The notes: generated by a model from the letters alone, not told the origin. A stretch of 64,000 nt of DNA from Micromonospora tarensis (GCF_016803395.1 NZ_JAEVHL010000008.1:23333-87332); one strand, 5' to 3'. Numbered from the stretch's first letter, positions 37,869 to 47,527 are shown. Translations and numbers: made by a program.

Positions 37869-37875
37869 CCTGCGC

Positions 37876-38786
37876 GTGACGGAAACTCTGCAGCCCACGC
37901 CACAGCCGGTCCGGACGCGACCGCCCGGCGCGGTGGCGTCGCCGCCGTGGGGCTGGTGCTCGGCGGGGCCCTGTCGGTGCAGTTCGGCTCCGCCGTGGCC
38001 GCGCTGCTCTTCCCGCGTACCGGAGTGGCCGGCGCGGTGACCCTGCGACTGACCATCTCGGCGGCGCTGCTGCTCGTCGTGTGCCGGCCCCGGCTGCGCG
38101 GGCACGACCGCTCGGCCTGGCTCGCGGCGGGCGCGTTCGGGTTGGCGCTGGCCGGCATGAACTCGCTGTTCTACCAGGCCATCGAACGCATCCCACTGGG
38201 CCCGGCGGTGACCCTGGAGGTGCTCGGCCCCCTCGCGTTGTCGGTGTTCAGCGCCCGTCGACCGGCCAGCTGGGGTTGGGCGGGGCTGGCCCTGGCCGGA
38301 GTGGTCCTACTCGGGCAGGGGGGCTTCGACCGGCTGAACCCGGCCGGGGTGGCCTTCGCCTTCGGCGCCGGAGCCATGTGGGCCGCGTACATCGTGCTGA
38401 GCGCCCGGGTCGGCGACCGCTTCCCGGGCGTGGATGGTCTGGCCCTGGCCCTGACCCTCGCCGCGCTGGTCACCCTGCCGCTGGGCATCCTCGACGGCGG
38501 CGCGGCGCTGCTCGACCCGTCGGTGCTGACGCTCGGGGCCGCCCTGGCGGTGCTCGCCTCCGGGCTGCCCTACACGCTGGAGCTGCTGGCGCTGCGGCGG
38601 ATCCCCACCGCCACCTTCGCGGTGCTGATGAGTCTCGGCCCGGCCGTCGCCACGCTCGCCGGTTGGCTGGTGCTCCGGCAGGCGCTGACCCTGCTGGAGT
38701 GCGCCGCCATCGTGCTGGTCATCGCGGCCAGCATCGGCGCGGTGCGGGTCAACGTAGCAGCCGCACGGCGCCCGGAACGGCGCTGA
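37876..38786 (+). CDS. EamA-family (drug/metabolite) transporter, frameshift near codon 16
   Basis: Ten hydrophobic helices arranged as two EamA repeats (GGALSVQFGSAVAALLF to LLGQGG, then LNPAGVAFAFGAGAMWAAY to LVIAASIGAV), resembling RhtA-type amino-acid or metabolite exporters. GTG 37876 begins MTETLQPTPQPVRTRP in one frame; the membrane domain ARRGGVAAVGLVLGG is in another. One missing base in CGACCGCCCGGCG near 37925 accounts for this, and adding it gives 304 codons. Longer in-frame starts upstream would cross the inverted repeats and look non-coding. The 3' end overlaps the convergent lipid kinase gene by 38 bp. Confidence 0.8.
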
Positions 38787-39663
38787 TCGTCACCGGCAGG
38801 TCCAGGGAGCGTTCCCCGTCGGCGTACGTGGTGATGCCCTCGGCGGCCAGCTCCACGGTGCGGGCCCGGAAGCTGCGCACCAGCGGATGGTCGACGTGGG
38901 TGCCCTGGTAGATGCGCGGCTTCACCCGGATCAGGGTCCGCCGGTCGACCCGACCCGCCACCACCACGTCCAGCAGCCCGTCGGTCGGGTCGGCGTCGGG
39001 GCAGATCCGCATCCCGCCGCCGTAGCTGGGGCAGTTGCCCACCGCCACCAGCACCGCGTCCAGCTCGTGCGGCACCCCGTCCAGGCGCAGCGTGTAGCGG
39101 CGGGGCCGCAGCCGGGCCAACTCGACCAGGATGGCCAGGTCGTACCGGCGCTGACCGCGCGGCCAGCGCATCCGGTTGGCCCGCTCGTTGACGATCGCGT
39201 CGAACCCGGCCGCGAGGACCGCCCCGTACCAGCGCTCGGTGCCGTCGGTACGGGTCATCCGGGCCAGGTCGACGGCGCTGCTCCGGCCGGCGCGCAGCGC
39301 CCCGGCGATCACCGCCACCGCCGTGAGGGGGTTGGCCGGGAAGTCGGTGTCGAGGGCGAAGTCGTTGCCGGTGCCGGCGGGGACCGGGCCGAACGGCACG
39401 TCGGTGCCGGCGACCGCCTGTAGCGCCCGGTGCACCGTGCCGTCTCCACCGACGGCCACCAGCGCGCCCGCGCCATCGGCCACCGCCCCACGGCACGCCG
39501 CCTCCGCCTCGGCGGGACTGGACGCCGGCAACAGCCGGATCGGTCGATCGGCGGCGGCCAACCCGTCCAGCAGCCGGGGCAGCAGCGCCCGGTGCCGACC
39601 CCGAGCAGCGGTCGGGTTGGCGAGCACGGCGACCGGGCCGGGCCGGTGGTCGTCTGCGGTCAC
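38749..39663 (-). CDS. Diacylglycerol/lipid kinase (DgkB/YegS family)
   Basis: 304 residues. The kinase catalytic region reads AVGGDGTVHRAL (GGDGT nucleotide loop) and PVPAGTGNDFA; the C-terminal beta-rich half contains GGMRICPDADPTDGLLDVV, typical of YegS/DgkB. It phosphorylates diacylglycerol or a related lipid at the membrane. GTG 39663 sits seven bases after TACGGT (leaderless); an in-frame GTG at 39699 would add twelve unsupported residues. Its last 38 bases overlap the EamA 3' end on the other strand. Confidence 0.88.
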   Translation of the reverse strand: MTADDHRPGPVAVLANPTAARGRHRALLPRLLDGLAAADRPIRLLPASSPAEAEAACRGAVADGAGALVAVGGDGTVHRALQAVAGTDVPFGPVPAGTGNDFALDTDFPANPLTAVAVIAGALRAGRSSAVDLARMTRTDGTERWYGAVLAAGFDAIVNERANRMRWPRGQRRYDLAILVELARLRPRRYTLRLDGVPHELDAVLVAVGNCPSYGGGMRICPDADPTDGLLDVVVAGRVDRRTLIRVKPRIYQGTHVDHPLVRSFRARTVELAAEGITTYADGERSLDLPVTISAVPGAVRLLR

Positions 39664-39670
39664 GGGCAGC

Positions 39671-39676
39671 ACCGTA
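39671..39676 (-). promoter_or_regulatory. -10 box TACGGT of leaderless lipid kinase gene
   Basis: TACGGT on the minus strand ends seven bases before GTG 39663. Confidence 0.5.
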
Positions 39677-39760
39677 CCGGTCGGACACCCCCCGTTCACC
39701 AGGGGCAGGCGCGGTCACTTTCAGTCCCGTGGTCGGCGCGGCCGGTGAGGCCCGGACAGG

Positions 39761-39795
39761 CCGACGCCGCCCCCGGGAACCGGGGGCGGCGTCGG
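39761..39795 (-). terminator. 16-bp perfect hairpin after tatC
   Basis: CCGACGCCGCCCCCGG (39761-39776) and its complement (39780-39795) flank GAA, 22 bases after the tatC stop. Confidence 0.8.
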
Positions 39796-39817
39796 CAGGA
39801 GGAACAGTGCGCGCCGG

Positions 39818-40768
39818 TCAGGTCATGTCGTCGTAGCGTCGCTCGATCGGCGCCGGTGGAGCGATCGGATCGGGTACGCCGATCGGCGTGCTCGCGTCGA
39901 CCCGCTGCCCCGCCACGACCGGGTCCGCGTCGAACTCCAACGGCGACACCTCGTCGTCGTCGATGCCGGCGTAGATCTCCTTGCCCCGGCCCCGCCGCTT
40001 GTCGTTGAGGAACGCGATGCCCACCGCGCCGAAGTAGAGCGCGGACAGACAGATCGCCAACGCGGTCATCCCGAACGGGTCCGGGGTGGGTGTCACCACG
40101 GCGGAGAACGCGAAGAACACGAAGATCGCCACGCGCCACCAGCTGAGCAGCCGCTTCGCGCTGGCGATGCCCACGAAGTTGAGCATCAGCACCAGCAGCG
40201 GGAACTCGAACGCCACCCCGAACAGCAGGATCAGGTTGGTGACGAAGGAGATGTACTTGGTGATCTCCAGGGTCGTGCTGATCTCGCTGTCCGAGATGCT
40301 GAGCAGGAACTCCAGGCCCTTGGCCGTCACGAAGTACGCCAGCACCGCGCCGGCCGCGAACAGCGGCGCGGCCAGGGCGGTGAAGAAGTACGCGTAACGC
40401 CGCTCGTGCCGGTGCAGGCCGGGCGCGATGAACGCCCAGAGCTGGTAGAGCCACACCGGCGCGGCCACGATCAACCCGACCCAGAGCGCGACCTTCAGGT
40501 TGAGCAGGAACAGGTCGGCCGGGCCGAGCTGGACGAACTCACACTTGCCCTCGACATACCTGGCCTGCGGCAGGTCGCAGTAGGGCTGCTGGAGCAGGTG
40601 CAGCACCGGCTCGGCCAACCAGATGCCGAAGCCGAAGCCGACCAGGATCGCCACGGAGGCGCGGAACAGACGGTTGCGCAGCTCGCGGACGTGCTCGATG
40701 AGCGTCATCGAACCGTCGGCGGCCCGCTCGAAGGTGCTCGGGCCGCGCTTGCGTAGTGCGAAGGCCAC
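39818..40768 (-). CDS. tatC: Twin-arginine translocase subunit TatC
   Basis: 316 residues with six membrane helices; MTLIEHVRELRNRLFRA is the conserved cytoplasmic TatC start that binds twin-arginine signals, and YQLWAFIAPGLHRHERRY is the second signature. The C-terminal tail is long and acidic, common in actinobacteria. It exports folded proteins; the GH127 enzyme here carries a Tat-type signal. GTG 40768 has GAAGGG upstream and lies 18 bases after the tatA stop, so tatA-tatC are cotranscribed. Confidence 0.96.
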   Translation of the reverse strand: MAFALRKRGPSTFERAADGSMTLIEHVRELRNRLFRASVAILVGFGFGIWLAEPVLHLLQQPYCDLPQARYVEGKCEFVQLGPADLFLLNLKVALWVGLIVAAPVWLYQLWAFIAPGLHRHERRYAYFFTALAAPLFAAGAVLAYFVTAKGLEFLLSISDSEISTTLEITKYISFVTNLILLFGVAFEFPLLVLMLNFVGIASAKRLLSWWRVAIFVFFAFSAVVTPTPDPFGMTALAICLSALYFGAVGIAFLNDKRRGRGKEIYAGIDDDEVSPLEFDADPVVAGQRVDASTPIGVPDPIAPPAPIERRYDDMT

Positions 40769-40786
40769 GGTGGTGGGGCCCTTCGG

Positions 40787-41086
40787 TCAGTTGTCGCGGA
40801 CGCGGTGCACCGGGTCGACGACCGGCTGCTGCGTCGGCGCCTGCTGGTACGGGGCCTGCTGCGGCGCCTGCTGGCCGGTGTGCGGCGGCAGCGGCTGGTA
40901 GCCGGCCTGCGCGTCGGCCTTCTCGGCGAGGTCGCGGTCGTCGTCCTGCAGGCTCTTGGTCTCGGCCTTGATGATCCGCAGCGACCGACCCAGCGAGCGG
41001 GCCGCGTCGGGGAGCCGCTTCGCACCGAAGAGCAGGATCAGCACAACCACGAGTACAGCGATGTGCCACGGCTTGAGGGCACCCAT
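40787..41086 (-). CDS. tatA: Twin-arginine translocase subunit TatA
   Basis: 99 residues: one membrane helix ([21 protein letters not shown]), the FGxKRLPD hinge, an amphipathic helix ([13 protein letters not shown]) and a glutamine/proline-rich tail. It polymerises into the Tat pore. ATG 41086 has GGAG six bases upstream. Upstream region 41087-41245 has a possible minus-strand -10 (TACGAT, 41137-41132). Confidence 0.95.
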   Translation of the reverse strand: MGALKPWHIAVLVVVLILLFGAKRLPDAARSLGRSLRIIKAETKSLQDDDRDLAEKADAQAGYQPLPPHTGQQAPQQAPYQQAPTQQPVVDPVHRVRDN

Positions 41087-41245
41087 GAGAAGCTCCAGTC
41101 GCTCTGTGTCCGAGGGGTGGTACGCAGCCCATCGTACGTGCGGATCGGCCGCCCGCCATCCGCTGGGTGGTGGTGGTCTGGCCCGGAGGGTGAAGTCTTG
41201 ACCAACCCGCGATGATCCGTCAACCACCGTCAGGTTCGGGCACGA

Positions 41246-41492
41246 TCAGCCGCGCTTGGCCTTGATCACCGCGAGCCGCCGCTGGGTGGTGTCGAGTTGA
41301 CGTTGGAGCCCCTCGGCGCGCTGCTGCAACGCCTCGGCGGTCTCGCGCAGCGCCTCGGCCTCGGTGGCCCGCCGCTGCAACGCCACGGCGGCCCGACCCA
41401 GCCGGGGCAGCCGGGCCAGCACCGGGCGCACGGCCAGGGCGAGCGCCACGGAGCGGGAGCAGCACCACCGCGAGCACGATCCAGATCAGCAC
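41246..41492 (-). pseudogene. Small membrane-anchored coiled-coil protein, frameshifted near 41450
   Basis: GTG 41492 opens VLIWIVLAVVLLPL, then one surplus C (CTCCGTGGCG) throws the frame; removing it joins VALALAVRPVLARLPRLGRAAVALQ and a coiled coil (ATEAEALRETAEALQQRAE) to TGA 41246, giving 82 codons. One N-terminal helix and a cytoplasmic coiled coil; function unknown. It starts five bases after pafC and precedes tatA, so it belongs to the pafBC-tatAC transcript. Confidence 0.7.
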
Positions 41493-41497
41493 GGCGG

Positions 41498-42553
41498 TCA
41501 GCCTACTGGGTGCGACAGGCGACCGCCCGGATCACCCGACGGCGCGTTCCCCGGGTCGACCTCGGGCAGCCGGGGCGTGGCCGCGGGCACGGCGTACGCG
41601 TCCAGGGCGGCGGCGGCCGTCGCCCGCACCTGCTCGGCCAACTCCACCGGGGCGACCACTGTGACGTCCGGGCCGAGGCCGAGCACGAACCGGCGGGCCC
41701 AGCCCAGGTCGGTCACCCGCAGCGAGACCAGCCACTGGTCGCCGTCGCCGGCCTCGACCCGCTCACACGGATAATATTCGGTGATCCACCGTTCGCTTCG
41801 ACCGATCCGCAACGTGATCAGCGGCAGGTCGGCCGAGGGGCGGAACACACCCTCGGTGAGGTCGTGCGGGACGGCCTGCGGCGGGACCGTGGCCGGCTCG
41901 GCCAACTCGGTGACCGCGTCGATCCGGTCAGCCCGGAAGAGCCGAACCGCCTCCGCCCGCCGACACCACGCCTCCACGTACGCCCGGCCGCCGACCATCA
42001 ACATCCGCAGCGGGTCGATGACCCGCTCGGTGGTCTCGTCCCGTGCGGCCGTGTAGTAGGTGATCCGCAGCGCCTTCCCACCCTCCACGGCGGCCCGTAG
42101 CGCCTCCACCCGCGGGGTGTCCCCGGGCAGCCGGACCGCCACCGGGGCGCCCACCAGGTCACCCGCGTCCTCGATCTTCGCGAGCGCCCGTTCGACGGCC
42201 TCCCGGTTGGCGACCCCGGGCGTCTCGGCGAGCATCCGCAGCGCCACCACCAGCGCGAGCGCCTCGTCGGGGGTGAGCCGCAGCGGCCGGTCGATGCCGG
42301 CGTCGTAGGTGATGGTCACCCGATCACCGTCGAACGCCATGTCGATCAGATCGCCGGGACCGTAGCCGGGCAGCCCGCACACCCAGAGCAACTCCAGGTC
42401 CTCGCGGAGCTGGCGCTCGGTGATGCCGAGGTCACCGGCCGCCTCGGCGATCTCGATGCCGGGCCGGGCCAGTAGGTAGGGCACCAGGTTGAGCAGTCGG
42501 GCCAGCCGGTCGGCGGACGCGCGGGAGCCGCCGCGGGCGGCCGGGCGGGTCAC
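41498..42553 (-). CDS. pafC: WYL-domain transcriptional regulator PafC
   Basis: 351 residues: N-terminal winged helix (ADRLARLLNLVPYLLARPGIEIAEAAGDLGI), WYL domain with RITYYTAARDET and the WCRRAEAVRLFRADRI strand, and a C-terminal WCX extension. Known: PafB and PafC act together as the LexA-independent DNA-damage response activator. GTG 42553 overlaps the pafB stop as GTGA. Its place next to pafA and tatAC is the conserved actinobacterial order. Confidence 0.92.
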   Translation of the reverse strand: MTRPAARGGSRASADRLARLLNLVPYLLARPGIEIAEAAGDLGITERQLREDLELLWVCGLPGYGPGDLIDMAFDGDRVTITYDAGIDRPLRLTPDEALALVVALRMLAETPGVANREAVERALAKIEDAGDLVGAPVAVRLPGDTPRVEALRAAVEGGKALRITYYTAARDETTERVIDPLRMLMVGGRAYVEAWCRRAEAVRLFRADRIDAVTELAEPATVPPQAVPHDLTEGVFRPSADLPLITLRIGRSERWITEYYPCERVEAGDGDQWLVSLRVTDLGWARRFVLGLGPDVTVVAPVELAEQVRATAAAALDAYAVPAATPRLPEVDPGNAPSGDPGGRLSHPVG

Positions 42554-43548
42554 CGGGCACCCCCGGTGCCGGCCAGCTCGTCGTGTCGGACGGCGATCTC
42601 CTTGAGTCGTTGGATGACCGCCTCGCGAACCTCGGGCGGGTCGAGCACCCGCACGTCCGGGCCGTAGCCGACCAGGTAGCCGGCCAGCCCGTCCGGGTCC
42701 GCGTACGGCAGGATCAGCCGGTCGCCGTCCGGCCCGGCGGTCACCTCGACGGCCCAGCGGCGCAGCCCGGCGGCGCGCCCCGACGCGGCCAGCACGGTGG
42801 CCCGGCCGGTGCGTTCCACCGGCCCGGACCAGCGGGCCACGTGGCTGATCAGGTCGACGTTGGCCGGTGGCTCGTACGCCCCGGCGGCGCCGGTCACCCG
42901 GACCGCGCCGACGACCCGGGACAGCCGGAAGCAGCGGGTGGCCTGCCGGTCCTGGTCGTGGCCGACCACATACCACCGGCCCCGCCAGCAGACCACGCCC
43001 CAGGGTTGCAGGCGCCGCCGGCTGGGCGCGTCACGGTCGGGAACGCGGTAGTCGAACCCGACCTCGCGGCGGTCCCGGGCGGCGGCGGTCAGCGGCGCGA
43101 AGGCCGGATCGACGGTGACCATCGGCTCCAGGCCGAGGGTCGCCTGCGGGTCCACGTCGACCCCGGCGGCCCGCAGCTTGGCCAGCCCGGACGACGCGGC
43201 GGCGGCCAGCCCGGCGTGCTGCCACAGCCGGGCGGCGATGCCGACGGCGGCGGCCTCGTCCGGTTCGAGGAGGATGTCGGGCAACGCGTACTCGCGGTGC
43301 GCGATCCGGTAACCGGGCTCGGCGTCGAAGGCGCTCGCCGTGCCGGTCTCCAGTGGCACACCCAACTCGCGCAGCTCGGCCTTGTCCCGCTCGAACTTGC
43401 GCTGGAACGCCTCGTGGTCGCGCGCGTCGTCGGGGTCGTGCTCGTAGCCGGGCACGGTCGCGGCGATCTGCGCGGCGGTCAGGAACCGTCGCGTGGACAG
43501 CAGGCAGATCACCAGGTTGACCAGGCGTTCGGTGCGGGTCCGCGACAC
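42550..43548 (-). CDS. pafB: WYL-domain transcriptional regulator PafB
   Basis: 332 residues: helix-turn-helix (RTERLVNLVICLLSTRRFLTAAQIAATVPGY), WYL domain (REVGFDYRVPDRD, WGVVCWRGRWYVVGHDQDR) and WCX-like C-terminus. Partner of PafC in DNA-damage activation, probably by binding a single-stranded nucleic acid ligand. GTG 43548 is fixed by TAGCGT seven bases upstream (leaderless); the longer ORF upstream is unlikely. Confidence 0.92.
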   Translation of the reverse strand: MSRTRTERLVNLVICLLSTRRFLTAAQIAATVPGYEHDPDDARDHEAFQRKFERDKAELRELGVPLETGTASAFDAEPGYRIAHREYALPDILLEPDEAAAVGIAARLWQHAGLAAAASSGLAKLRAAGVDVDPQATLGLEPMVTVDPAFAPLTAAARDRREVGFDYRVPDRDAPSRRRLQPWGVVCWRGRWYVVGHDQDRQATRCFRLSRVVGAVRVTGAAGAYEPPANVDLISHVARWSGPVERTGRATVLAASGRAAGLRRWAVEVTAGPDGDRLILPYADPDGLAGYLVGYGPDVRVLDPPEVREAVIQRLKEIAVRHDELAGTGGAR

Positions 43549-43555
43549 CCGGTAG

Positions 43556-43561
43556 ACGCTA
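43556..43561 (-). promoter_or_regulatory. -10 box TAGCGT of leaderless pafB
   Basis: TAGCGT on the minus strand, seven bases before GTG 43548. Confidence 0.55.
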
Positions 43562-43664
43562 GCAGCCGACCCGCCCACGCCGTGCACCCACACGGGCGTG
43601 CCGCACACTTGTTCGGATCGGTGCTGTCACGGCCACTCGTCCGGCGGTCCGCGGCCACCGGTCC

Positions 43665-43670
43665 TAGGCT
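43665..43670 (+). promoter_or_regulatory. -10 box TAGGCT of leaderless cation efflux gene
   Basis: TAGGCT ends seven bases before ATG 43678, with no Shine-Dalgarno between. Confidence 0.6.
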
Positions 43671-43677
43671 GACTCCC

Positions 43678-44682
43678 ATGTCGCAAGCCGAGGTCAGGCC
43701 CGAGCGCGAGAGCGTCGGCACCGTGGTCGTCGCCGGTGCCGCCAACCTCGCCATCGCGGTGGCCAAGCTGGTCGCCGGGCTGCTCTCCGGGTCGGCCGCG
43801 ATGCTCTCCGAGGCGGCCCACTCGGTCGCCGACACCACCACCGAGGTGCTGCTCTTCCAGGCACTACGCCGTGGCGCCCGCCCCGCCGACCGGCGGCACC
43901 CCTTCGGGTACGGCAAGGAGAGCTACGTCTGGGCGTTCTTCGCGGCGATGTTCACCTTCGTCGCTGGCGCCGGCTTCGCCGTCACCCACGGCGTCACCAC
44001 GATCCTGGTGCACGAGCACAGCGGCGACTACCTGCTCTCGTACATCGTGCTCGCTGTGTCGTTCGTCATCGAGTCGATCTCGCTGGCCCGGGCCGTGCGC
44101 CAGGTCCGCCGGGAGTCCCGGCGCTGGCAGACCACGCCTCGCCGGTTCCTGCGCCTGACCGCCGACACCACCGTCAAGGCGGTCTTCCTGGAGGACAGCG
44201 CCGCCCTGATCGGCCTGGTGCTGGCCGGCCTCGGCGTCGGCCTGTCGCACGCCACCGGCGACGAGGTGTGGGACGGCGTCGCGTCGATCCTGATCGGGTT
44301 GCTGCTGCTGACGGTCGCCGGGATCCTCGCCGGCAACAACCTGTCGCTGCTGGTCGGCCGGGCCGTCCCGGAACGGCTGCGCCGCGAGATCGAGCGGGAG
44401 CTGGCCGGGCTGCCCGAGGTGGAACGCATCGACACCCTGCTGACCATGCAGCTCGGGCCGGACGACATCCTGGTCGCCGCGAAGGTCGACTTCCGCGACG
44501 AGGCCACCGGCGCGCAGATCGAGGCCACCGCCGACGAGGCCGAACGGCGGCTCACCGGCCGGTACCCGGAGATCCGCTTCGTCTTCCTCGACCCCACCCG
44601 CTCGTTGCCGGGGGCCGACGGCAGCGCCCGGGACACCCAGGCCAGCCCGACGCCGGACGCCGGCGGACTCGACCCGACCTGA
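43678..44682 (+). CDS. Cation diffusion facilitator family metal efflux protein
   Basis: 334 residues, six membrane helices and a C-terminal ferredoxin-like cytoplasmic domain. LSEAAHSVADTTTEVLL carries the HxxxD metal site of helix II and TADTTVKAVFLEDSAALIG the equivalent acidic/His-poor site of helix V; the latter lacks the usual His, suggesting Mn or Fe rather than Zn, as an inference. RRHPFGYGKESYVWAFF is a family signature. Divergent from pafB across 129 bp with back-to-back leaderless promoters. Confidence 0.92.
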   Translation: MSQAEVRPERESVGTVVVAGAANLAIAVAKLVAGLLSGSAAMLSEAAHSVADTTTEVLLFQALRRGARPADRRHPFGYGKESYVWAFFAAMFTFVAGAGFAVTHGVTTILVHEHSGDYLLSYIVLAVSFVIESISLARAVRQVRRESRRWQTTPRRFLRLTADTTVKAVFLEDSAALIGLVLAGLGVGLSHATGDEVWDGVASILIGLLLLTVAGILAGNNLSLLVGRAVPERLRREIERELAGLPEVERIDTLLTMQLGPDDILVAAKVDFRDEATGAQIEATADEAERRLTGRYPEIRFVFLDPTRSLPGADGSARDTQASPTPDAGGLDPT

Positions 44683-44728
44683 GCCCCGCCACGCCGCACC
44701 CGGGCGCGGGCCGTCGGGCCCGCGCGGC

Positions 44729-44734
44729 TAGCGT
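44729..44734 (+). promoter_or_regulatory. -10 box TAGCGT of leaderless DUF3866 gene
   Basis: TAGCGT ends seven bases before ATG 44742. Confidence 0.5.
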
Positions 44735-44741
44735 GCCCGTC

Positions 44742-45836
44742 ATGGTGCGATGGCGTACGGGAACGGTGGCGACGCTGCGACGGCAGTGGACCGGGGCGGT
44801 GGAGCTGGACGTCGACCTGCCCGACGGCACGCGGATGCGGGCGCTCGCCTACCCGGAGCTGGTCGGCACGCCCGAGCCCGGCGACCGGGTGCTGCTCAAC
44901 GCCGGTGCGCTGCTGATGGGGTTGGGCACCGGCGGGTACGCCCTGGTGGTGGCCGTGCCGGACCGGTTGCCGCCGGACCCGCCGGAGGTCACCGACACCC
45001 GCGACGCCGGTCACCTGGTGAAGGCCCGCTACACCCCGTTGCAGCCGATCCTGCTCGGCGTCGACGAGGAGGCGTCCCCGCACCGCGAGGTGCTGGCCGA
45101 CGCGGACGACCTGGCCGCCATGCCGGTGGTCACCGCCGACCTGCACTCGGCGCTGCCGGCGATCCTGGCCGGCATCCGGGCCGACGCGCCGCGGGCGCGG
45201 GTGGCGTACCTGCTCACCGATGGTGGGGCGCTGCCCGCCTGGTTCTCCCGGACCCTCGCCGGGCTGCGCGCCGAGCTGGCCGGCACGATCACCGTCGGGC
45301 AGGCCTTCGGCGGTGACCTGGAGGCCACCACCCTGCACGGCGGTCTGCTCGCCGCCCGCCACGTGCTCGACGCCGACGTGGCCATCGTGGCCCAGGGACC
45401 CGGCAACCTGGGCACCGGCACCCGGTGGGGTTTCTCCGGCGTCGCCGTCGGTGAGGCGGTCAACGCGATCGCCACGCTGGGCGGCCGGCCGGTCGGCTCG
45501 CTGCGCATCTCCGCCGCCGACCCGCGCCCACGGCACCGGGGCGTGTCCCACCACAGCCTCACCGCGTACGGCCGGGTGGCGCTCGCCCCGGCGGAGCTGG
45601 TGGTGCCCGACGACCTGGAGCCGGCCCTCGCCGACGAGGTGGACGCGGCGCTGGCCCCGCTGACCGCCCGGCACCGGATCGTCCGGGTGCCCACCGGCGG
45701 TCTCGACGCCGCGCTGCGCGCCAGCGCGGTGCCGCTGTCCACCATGGGCCGTGGCCTCGACGCCGACCACGCCTACTTCCTGGCGGCGGCCGCCGCGGGC
45801 CGGCACGCGGTCAGTCTGCTGGCGGGCGCGAGCTGA
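44742..45836 (+). CDS. DUF3866 family protein
   Basis: 364 residues, soluble, rich in glycine turns (LLNAGALLMGLGTGGYALVV, VTADLHSALPAILAGIR, AYLLTDGGALPAWFS, VGQAFGGDLEATTLHGGL, VAQGPGNLGTGTRWGFSG). The pattern matches the actinobacterial DUF3866 family, whose function is not established. Its position between the proteasome-associated genes pafA and pafB is suggestive only. Its TGA abuts the complementary TCA of the convergent small gene, forming TGATCA. Confidence 0.82.
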   Translation: MVRWRTGTVATLRRQWTGAVELDVDLPDGTRMRALAYPELVGTPEPGDRVLLNAGALLMGLGTGGYALVVAVPDRLPPDPPEVTDTRDAGHLVKARYTPLQPILLGVDEEASPHREVLADADDLAAMPVVTADLHSALPAILAGIRADAPRARVAYLLTDGGALPAWFSRTLAGLRAELAGTITVGQAFGGDLEATTLHGGLLAARHVLDADVAIVAQGPGNLGTGTRWGFSGVAVGEAVNAIATLGGRPVGSLRISAADPRPRHRGVSHHSLTAYGRVALAPAELVVPDDLEPALADEVDAALAPLTARHRIVRVPTGGLDAALRASAVPLSTMGRGLDADHAYFLAAAAAGRHAVSLLAGAS

Positions 45837-46031
45837 TCAGGCCAGGAAGATCAGGGCGAGCCAGCCGCCCACGATGAGCGCCAAGGCCAGGGCCAGCACC
45901 CACGTCGGTACGGTGTATTCACCGCGCCGGTTACGGTCGATCTCGGCGCGGATCTTCTCCCGCCGGCGTTCGACCCAGTTCTGCCGCTCGGTGCCGCGCT
46001 CGGCGGGGTCGGAAGGTCCAGAAGTCGTCAT
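45837..46031 (-). CDS. Small single-pass membrane protein
   Basis: 64 residues: acidic/basic N-terminus (AERGTERQNWVERRREKIRAEI) and one C-terminal helix (VPTWVLALALALIVGGWLALIF). Tail-anchored topology is likely. A TAGGCT box lies nine bases before ATG 46031. No family recognised with confidence; it is convergent with DUF3866 and downstream of pafA. Confidence 0.7.
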   Translation of the reverse strand: MTTSGPSDPAERGTERQNWVERRREKIRAEIDRNRRGEYTVPTWVLALALALIVGGWLALIFLA

Positions 46032-46055
46032 GGCGGGCTCAGCCTACCGGTCCGC

Positions 46056-46090
46056 CCGACCCCGGCGACGACGACCGCCGCCGGGGTCGG
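46056..46090 (-). terminator. Hairpin after pafA
   Basis: CCGACCCCGGCG (46056-46067) and its complement (46079-46090) form a 12-bp stem, 11 bases beyond the pafA stop. Confidence 0.7.
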
Positions 46091-46100
46091 GGCGACCCGA

Positions 46101-47459
46101 TCACATGCTGGCGATCAGCCGTTCCACCCGCTCGTCGTAGGCCCGGAACGGGTCCTTGCAGAGCACGGTGCGTTGCGCCTGGTCGTTGAGCTTGAGGTGC
46201 ACCCAGTCGACGGTGAAGTCCCGCCGCTTCTCCTGGGCGTGCCGGATGAACTCGCCGCGCAGCCGGGCCCGGGTGGTCTGCGGCGGGGTCTCCTTGGCCT
46301 CGAAGATCTCCGGGTCGGTGGCGACCCGGTCGACGTCGCCACGGCGCTCCAGCAGCCCGTAGAGACCGCGGCCACGGCGCACGTCGTGGTAGGCCAGGTC
46401 CATCTGCGCCACCCGGGGGTGCGACAACGGCAGGTCGTGCTTGCGCTGGTAGCGCTCGATCAGCCGCAGCTTGCTGACCCAGTCGATCTCGCGGGCGACC
46501 GGCTCCAGGTCGCCGGTCTCCACCGCGTTGAGCACCCGGCCCCACAGCTCGACGACCCGCTTGGCGGCCTGGTCACCGCCGCGTCGCTCGACGAACTCGG
46601 TGGCCTTGGCGAGGTACTCCTGCTGGATGTCCAGCGCGCTCACCTCCTTGCCGGAGGCCAACCGCACCTTGCGCCGGCCGGTGATGTCGTGCGACACCTC
46701 CCGGATCGCCCGGATCGGGTTCTCCAGCGACAGGTCGCGCATCACCACCCCGGCCTCGATCATCCGCAGCACGATGTCGGCGGTGCCGACCTTGAGCAGC
46801 GTGGTGACCTCGTTCATGTTGGAGTCACCGACGATCACGTGCAGCCGCCGGTAACGCTCGGCGTCGGCGTGCGGTTCGTCGCGGGTGTTGATGATCGGGC
46901 GACTGCGGGTGGTCGCCGAGGAGACGCCCTCCCAGATGTGCTCGGCCCGCTGCGAGAGGCAGTAGACCGCGCCGCGCGGGGTCTGCAGCACCTTGCCTGC
47001 CCCGCAGATCAACTGCCGGGTGACCAGGAACGGGATGAGCACGTCGGCGAGCCGGCCGAACTCGCCGTGCCGGGAGACCAGGTAGTTCTCGTGGCAGCCG
47101 TACGAGTTGCCGGCCGAGTCGGTGTTGTTCTTGAACAGGTAGATCTCACCCGCGATGCCCTCGTCGTGCAGCCGCTTCTCGGCGTCGACGAGCAGGCCCT
47201 CCAGGATCCGCTCGCCGGCCCGGTCGTGGGCGACGAGATCGGTCACCGAGTCGCACTCCGGTGTCGCGTACTCCGGATGCGACCCGACGTCCAGGTAGAG
47301 CCGGGCTCCATTGCGCAGGAAGACGTTGCTCGACCGCCCCCAGGACACCACGCGACGGAACAGATACCGCGCGACCTCGTCCGGGGACAGCCGCCGCTGC
47401 CCGCGATAGGTGCAGGTGACGCCGTACTCGGTCTCGAGGCCGAAGATTCGCCGCTCCAT
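46101..47459 (-). CDS. pafA: Pup-protein ligase PafA
   Basis: 452 residues, the usual length. [10 protein letters not shown] is the N-terminal glutamine-synthetase-like metal/ATP strand; [36 protein letters not shown] and [13 protein letters not shown] are the carboxylate-amine ligase signatures. It phosphorylates the C-terminal Glu of Pup and joins it to substrate lysines. Dop, its paralogue, is at 57180. ATG 47459 is six bases after TAATGT (leaderless). Unlike the common order, it is separated from prcA by the rhamnose cluster. Confidence 0.97.
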   Translation of the reverse strand: MERRIFGLETEYGVTCTYRGQRRLSPDEVARYLFRRVVSWGRSSNVFLRNGARLYLDVGSHPEYATPECDSVTDLVAHDRAGERILEGLLVDAEKRLHDEGIAGEIYLFKNNTDSAGNSYGCHENYLVSRHGEFGRLADVLIPFLVTRQLICGAGKVLQTPRGAVYCLSQRAEHIWEGVSSATTRSRPIINTRDEPHADAERYRRLHVIVGDSNMNEVTTLLKVGTADIVLRMIEAGVVMRDLSLENPIRAIREVSHDITGRRKVRLASGKEVSALDIQQEYLAKATEFVERRGGDQAAKRVVELWGRVLNAVETGDLEPVAREIDWVSKLRLIERYQRKHDLPLSHPRVAQMDLAYHDVRRGRGLYGLLERRGDVDRVATDPEIFEAKETPPQTTRARLRGEFIRHAQEKRRDFTVDWVHLKLNDQAQRTVLCKDPFRAYDERVERLIASM

Positions 47460-47465
47460 GGTGTG

Positions 47466-47471
47466 ACATTA
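47466..47471 (-). promoter_or_regulatory. -10 box TAATGT of leaderless pafA
   Basis: TAATGT on the minus strand, six bases before ATG 47459. Confidence 0.5.
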
Positions 47472-47527
47472 GCCGCCCGAAGGGTCGGTTCGTCACTGTC
47501 GGAGCACAGGTCGTGCTCCGAGCGCGG

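Noticed and set aside
37353..37875. N-terminal extension of the EamA transporter
   Set aside because: It crosses two inverted repeats, has no family sequence, and a leaderless start at 37876 fits better.
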